The position numbers and the translations under genes were made by a program. DNA of 64,000 nucleotides from assembly GCA_030248135.1 (NCBI GenBank), contig JASANC010003487.1:124001-188000 (forward strand). Direction: 5' to 3'. The notes under the pieces were generated by a model. It was not told the origin of the DNA and did not search any database. It worked only from the letters and a program-made list of their open reading frames with translations. Origin of the DNA: Theristus sp. LFF4_11. Taxonomy: Eukaryota; Nematoda; Chromadorea; Monhysterida; Xyalidae. Position 1 is the stretch's first letter; each line of letters starts with the position of its first letter. Of this stretch, positions 11,190 through 64,000 are shown in pieces.

Positions 11190-64000
<52,811 letters not shown>

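Overview
This window comes from the nuclear genome of an invertebrate animal. It holds split genes with short, GC-richer exons in long AT-rich introns, TTTYAG-type acceptors, AATAAA signals, tRNA-derived SINEs, MITEs and a mariner-like relic. The phylum cannot be fixed from the sequence. There are no bacterial-style operons, CRISPR arrays or viral genes. All three protein genes lie on the + strand.

Layout: (1) about 1-4,538 is the 3' part of RAD50, nine exons encoding the C-terminal coiled coil and ATPase lobe (signature motif, Walker B, switch His). (2) 5,584-7,259 is a five-exon RPP25/RPP25L-like Alba-domain gene (RNase P/MRP subunit), which appears to use one GC-AG intron. (3) 7,260-11,189 is intergenic and carries dispersed repeats. 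(4) 11,190 to beyond the window end is one very large ARHGAP21/23-type RhoGAP gene. Its exons encode a PDZ domain, a long disordered linker, a PH domain with a Q/N-rich insertion, and the start of the RhoGAP domain at the last bases. At least 20 exons are spread over 53 kb, with introns up to 13 kb.

The most interesting signals are these. Three ATG exons (29,357, 35,184, 60,620) sit inside introns of the RhoGAP gene. Each has an in-frame stop just upstream and a donor whose phase fits the next shared exon, which suggests nested promoters making isoforms that lose PDZ, then most of the linker, then PH. The splice donors are unusual: about half read GTT at +1 to +3, often GTTGGT or GTTCGT. Two decayed exon copies lie about 190-197 bp downstream of their parent exons, one in RAD50 and one in the PDZ exon. 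Inverted pairs of near-perfect CCAAT-box (NF-Y-like) sites recur through the introns.

The long introns hold several repeat families: a palindromic hairpin family with arms containing GCATTCATGAAGCAG, a 166-bp TIR family containing TCTCGACACGATC, a GT/CA-rich palindromic family, two copies of a C-tract element ending in TACCGTATTACCTCTA, three tRNA-headed SINEs, a 739-bp mariner-like element, and a 253-bp perfect GTT microsatellite.

RAD50 acts in double-strand break repair, RPP25 in RNase P/MRP, and the RhoGAP in Rho/Cdc42 control and polarity. Nothing suggests a shared pathway. All exon models were read by eye from splice signals, reading frame and family similarity recalled from knowledge; none has been checked with transcripts.
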